DNA of 64,000 bases from G965276675 sp965276675 (GTDB lineage Bacteria > Acidobacteriota > Terriglobia > Terriglobales > Acidobacteriaceae), in assembly GCA_965276675.1 (NCBI GenBank), contig OZ255624.1, positions 3,224,001-3,288,000 of the forward strand. Reading direction: 5' to 3'. Under the pieces are notes generated by a model. It saw nothing but the letters and a program-made list of their open reading frames with translations, was not told where the DNA came from and ran no database searches. Of this stretch, positions 61,187 through 64,000 are shown piece after piece (the first letter of the stretch is position 1; every line of letters begins with the position of its first letter). The position numbers and the translations under genes are program-made.

Positions 61187-63466
61187 ATGAAAAGCGAGAG
61201 ATCAAGATTAGCGTATTGGTGGTCGTCACCCTTCATAATGAATCTCATCGCAGTGCTTTGCCTGTCTGCCGTCGGTGCGAACTCATTTGCATTACTTTTA
61301 CAAGCGTCGAGCGATGAGCAGGACTGGAAGTCTGGACAGGACTCTCCAGTGCACGACTCGGACCGCCTGACTCCGCTCAGCGGAAAGGTGATCGTCCTCG
61401 AGAACAAGGACATAAAACTTTCCTTTGATACGGGTTCGGGTGCGTTGCTTCAGCTTCTTTATAAGAAAACTGGCTGGGAGGTGGAGCGCAGATCACAATT
61501 GGGTGATTCCTTCCGGATGTTTGTTCCAATGAAAGATCGCTCCTATAGTCCCATCGTCGGAGCACGCAATCGGCTTGCATCTTACAGGAAGTCGGAGAAT
61601 GGCCAGAGCCTCACTCTCGTATGGCAGAATTTACAAAGCGAATATGCTGGAACGTTAGACATAACCGCCACTGGAGTGGTGCGAATAGAAGGTAGCCAAG
61701 CTCTATTTGATCTCACGGTGGCGAACCATTCGCCCCTATCGATACACACGGTTAGTTGGCCGATACTTGGAGATTTAAGTCGACCATCAGCAGAAAATAA
61801 ATTGACAGCCGACTCCATGAATTACGGAGGGCTCGGCTCAATCCCTCTGTATCCCAATTTCAGTAATCCAGATTATTTTGGTACCAGCTATCCTCAACGC
61901 TTGGTGGGTGGCCGGTTTGTCCTTGTATCTTCCGATACGCAAGGGCTCTATCAAAGCAGCTATGACAGCTCGGCTTCTGGTAGTATCCACGACCTAACGA
62001 TGCGGGAGTTTGATTTAAAGCCGGGCTATGAGGACGGGTTTGACCAAAAGGTATCACTCGGTAGTCCCATGAGCGGCCATCCAGCGCGCATGTCGGAGGA
62101 GGTTGTCCACTATCCATATATCGCCCCGGGAGAAACTGCCTCCTTGGCGACTTCCGTGATAAACCCCTACCAAGGAGACTGGCACAGTGGCGTTGACATA
62201 TTTAAGGGCTGGCGGGCTACGTGGTTTCATCGTCCAGTGGCGCCGCAGTGGGTAACAGATATAAACGCTTGGCAGCAAATTCAGATCAATTCCGCAGAAG
62301 ATGATTTGCGCACCCGATACCTCGACTTACCGCGGCGGGCCGCTCAGGCCGCAGCGAATGGAATTGCGGCCATTCAGCTGGTGGGATGGAATAACGGAGG
62401 ACAGGATCGGGGAAATCCTTCCCATGACACCGATCCTCGGCTGGGAACCTATGACGATCTGAAGAACGCCATTGCGGAAATTCAGAAGATGGGTGTCCAT
62501 ATCATCCTATTCAACAAATACGTCTGGGCTGATATGTCCACGAAGGCATACAAGGACGAGCTGTACCGCCACATGGCGACTGATCCCTACGGAATACCGT
62601 ACACCTACCACGGATATAGGTACCAGACACCGGAACAGCTCGCAAATATTAATACGCGTCGCTTTGGCGTAGCTTGCACGAACGATAGGTTCTGGCGGGA
62701 CCTTTCGGCGCGAGAGTTCAAAAAGAGCATCAATCTGGGCGCCAGCGGCATGCTATTCGACGAGAGTGGGGGGCATAACGCGACCTTCTGCTTCTCGCCA
62801 GATCACGGACACCGCGTGCCAGACACATTAGCGTCTGGGGATGAGCGGCTCGGAGAGATGTTCCGTGGGATTGTTCACGGAACTGTGGGCGAGGATCATT
62901 ATTTAATGTCTGGAGAATGGCCTGCAGACAAACTCGCGCTCTACTATTCGCTGTCTTATTTCCGAATCGAGCCTGGCTACATTCCACTCGATCGTTATAT
63001 CGATCCTTTTCAACCGATCATGATTGCTGTCGTTGGGTTTGACGATCGCGAGATGATTAACCGCGCACTGATGTACAGATTCATCATCAGCTACGAACCA
63101 TTCAACTTCAAAGGTAACCTTGCCGACTTCCCACTGACGGTAACGTACGGCAAGAAGGTCGATTCATTGCGAAGGCGTTACCGTTCTTATCTATGGGATG
63201 CCGAGTTTAGGGACACGCTCGAAGCAAGCCTTACAGTGGACCGGAAACCGTATGAGCACTATACAGTGTTCCGCCGTACGACAGACGGGAAGCACGCAGT
63301 TATTGTAACTAATGTTACGAATCACCCGATACTAGCGTCCGTGTCATTTCTCCACCCGAGGAGTTTGGGTCTTGCTTCGGTGAGCCCGGAAGATCCTATA
63401 GAGCATCCCTGCGATGGGACTGTTGAAGTCCCAGTCCGATCGACGGTTGTGATCCTCGAGCGATAG
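61187..63466 (+). CDS. Large secreted glycoside-hydrolase-like protein (DUF6259-type), function unknown
   Basis: 759 residues. A hydrophobic N-terminal segment (FIMNLIAVLCLSAVGANSFA) predicts export. The first 300 residues are beta-rich; from about 360 a barrel-like region follows with AIQLVGWNNGGQDRGNPSHD, VHIILFNKYVWADM, GASGMLFDESGGHNATFCF and YLMSGEWPADKLALYYSLSY. The pattern of acidic residues at strand ends (the D/E of LFDESGG, the E of SGEWP) is what a retaining or inverting glycosidase barrel would show. I recall similar proteins only as a domain of unknown function. Context (pectin block, downstream aldolase) favours carbohydrate degradation. Confidence 0.72.
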   Translation: MKSERSRLAYWWSSPFIMNLIAVLCLSAVGANSFALLLQASSDEQDWKSGQDSPVHDSDRLTPLSGKVIVLENKDIKLSFDTGSGALLQLLYKKTGWEVERRSQLGDSFRMFVPMKDRSYSPIVGARNRLASYRKSENGQSLTLVWQNLQSEYAGTLDITATGVVRIEGSQALFDLTVANHSPLSIHTVSWPILGDLSRPSAENKLTADSMNYGGLGSIPLYPNFSNPDYFGTSYPQRLVGGRFVLVSSDTQGLYQSSYDSSASGSIHDLTMREFDLKPGYEDGFDQKVSLGSPMSGHPARMSEEVVHYPYIAPGETASLATSVINPYQGDWHSGVDIFKGWRATWFHRPVAPQWVTDINAWQQIQINSAEDDLRTRYLDLPRRAAQAAANGIAAIQLVGWNNGGQDRGNPSHDTDPRLGTYDDLKNAIAEIQKMGVHIILFNKYVWADMSTKAYKDELYRHMATDPYGIPYTYHGYRYQTPEQLANINTRRFGVACTNDRFWRDLSAREFKKSINLGASGMLFDESGGHNATFCFSPDHGHRVPDTLASGDERLGEMFRGIVHGTVGEDHYLMSGEWPADKLALYYSLSYFRIEPGYIPLDRYIDPFQPIMIAVVGFDDREMINRALMYRFIISYEPFNFKGNLADFPLTVTYGKKVDSLRRRYRSYLWDAEFRDTLEASLTVDRKPYEHYTVFRRTTDGKHAVIVTNVTNHPILASVSFLHPRSLGLASVSPEDPIEHPCDGTVEVPVRSTVVILER

Positions 63467-63611
63467 GCATCAGCTTCGACAAGACTCTCCTTTCCAATGG
63501 TATTTGACGGCTCGGTTGCTGTTTGGGAGGCAGATCATCAATGCTCGCTCGCAGCTGTTACACAAGATTCTTCCGCGTGGTTGGCTATGATGGGTCGAGG
63601 GGGAAGTCTCG

Positions 63612-64000
63612 ATGAAGGATATTCTGAAGTTTCGGCAGCGACTCCGGTCTAAAGAGTTATTAATCGGTGCCTGTATTTCGCTTACAGACCCTTTCGTGAC
63701 CGATTGCCTGGCCAGCTCCGTCGATTTCTTCTGGATCGATATGGAGCATAGCGGCATGACAGTTGAGACCGTCGCAGGTCATCTTTTGGCAGCACGGTCG
63801 CGAGGTGTGCCCGCGCTCGTGCGGGTGGTTGCCAGCGGTTCGCAATTCATCAAGCCTGTACTTGATCAGGGGGCGGAAGGCATCATCGTGCCGCAGGTGC
63901 GCAGTGCGGAGGAAGTAGCTCGCGTCGTGCAGGATTGTCGCTACCCGCCTGCGGGCCTGCGCGGGTATGGACCGCGTGTGCCCTCAAATTATGGAAGGAT
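63612..64000 (+). CDS. HpcH/HpaI-family aldolase, N-terminal part (cut by window edge)
   Basis: From the ATG behind GAGGGGGAAG the translation reads MKDILKFRQRLRSKELLIGA and shows FFWIDMEHSGMTVETV, ALVRVVASGSQFIKPVLDQG, AEGIIVPQVRSAEEVARVVQ and CRYPPAGLRGYGP. These are the signatures of class-II pyruvate aldolases of the HpcH/HpaI family (metal-binding Glu in IDMEH, catalytic Arg in LVRV). Members cleave 2-keto-3-deoxy sugar acids such as 2-keto-3-deoxy-L-rhamnonate. About 130 of some 255 residues are in view. It would close a route from rhamnose or related sugars to pyruvate and lactaldehyde. Confidence 0.9.
   Translation, partial: MKDILKFRQRLRSKELLIGACISLTDPFVTDCLASSVDFFWIDMEHSGMTVETVAGHLLAARSRGVPALVRVVASGSQFIKPVLDQGAEGIIVPQVRSAEEVARVVQDCRYPPAGLRGYGPRVPSNYGR

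Noticed and set aside
1..64000. CRISPR array, rRNA, or replication origin
   Set aside because: No regularly spaced repeats, rRNA-like stretches or DnaA-box clusters were noticed while reading the window.

Overview
The window looks like a chromosomal segment of an Acidobacteriota bacterium (Terriglobia / Acidobacteriaceae type). The signs are three very long TonB-dependent receptors of the Oar-like type with an N-terminal carboxypeptidase-regulatory-like domain, many secreted plant-polysaccharide enzymes, Sec or Tat leaders on those enzymes, and secreted TPR proteins. This assignment comes from gene content only; no rRNA or other phylogenetic marker is present.

Layout. (1) 1-1650: the start of a LutA-type lactate-oxidation protein, divergent from an L-rhamnose/H+ symporter. 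(2) 1849-4040: a 2.2 kb segment bracketed by near-perfect inverted repeats, holding one frameshifted and one badly decayed IS5-family transposase with an intact VOC-family gene between them. (3) 4065-21720: an arabinan/pentose utilisation block, almost all on the minus strand: GntR regulator, TonB-dependent receptor, three GH51 arabinofuranosidases, two TPR proteins, a sugar-porter MFS, two SDR dehydrogenases and a zinc alcohol dehydrogenase. Several promoters here share an AATCTAT-type element. (4) 21838-24890: a gene graveyard (truncated IS1595 transposase, a double-frameshifted gene, two IS3 fragments) around an intact GntR plus PhyH dioxygenase pair. (5) 24975-35994: Ldh-family dehydrogenase, a second TonB-dependent receptor, two more PhyH dioxygenases, a type-B carboxylesterase, a sugar-isomerase-like TIM barrel and a dead MFS gene. 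(6) 36141-41830: a BlaR1/BlaI pair divergent from a three-gene set of class-III aminotransferase, type III polyketide synthase and FAD-dependent oxidoreductase. (7) 41945-44100: remains of a phage-like integrated element: tyrosine-recombinase remnant, a tRNA-Ser 3' fragment, an excisionase-like HTH gene, small orphan ORFs and a frameshifted family-A DNA polymerase fragment. (8) 44110-64000: a P-loop kinase, then a second sugar-acid/pectin block: second RhaT-like transporter, SDR, GH36 alpha-galactosidase, FadR-type GntR, SDR, TPR protein, GH28-like beta-helix protein, third TonB-dependent receptor, mannitol/fructuronate dehydrogenase, a large hydrolase-like protein of uncertain family, and an HpcH/HpaI aldolase cut by the window edge.

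How the genes could work together (inference): secreted GH51, GH36 and GH28-like enzymes would release arabinose, galactose and galacturonate/rhamnose from pectic side chains; the TonB-dependent receptors and MFS/RhaT carriers would import them; SDRs, the MDR, the mannitol/fructuronate dehydrogenase, the HpcH/HpaI aldolase and the Lut pathway would oxidise the sugars and the lactate formed from deoxysugars. GntR regulators are interspersed. Two nearly identical promoter/operator modules in front of the GH36 gene and the third TonB receptor suggest a small regulon controlled by the nearby FadR-type regulator.
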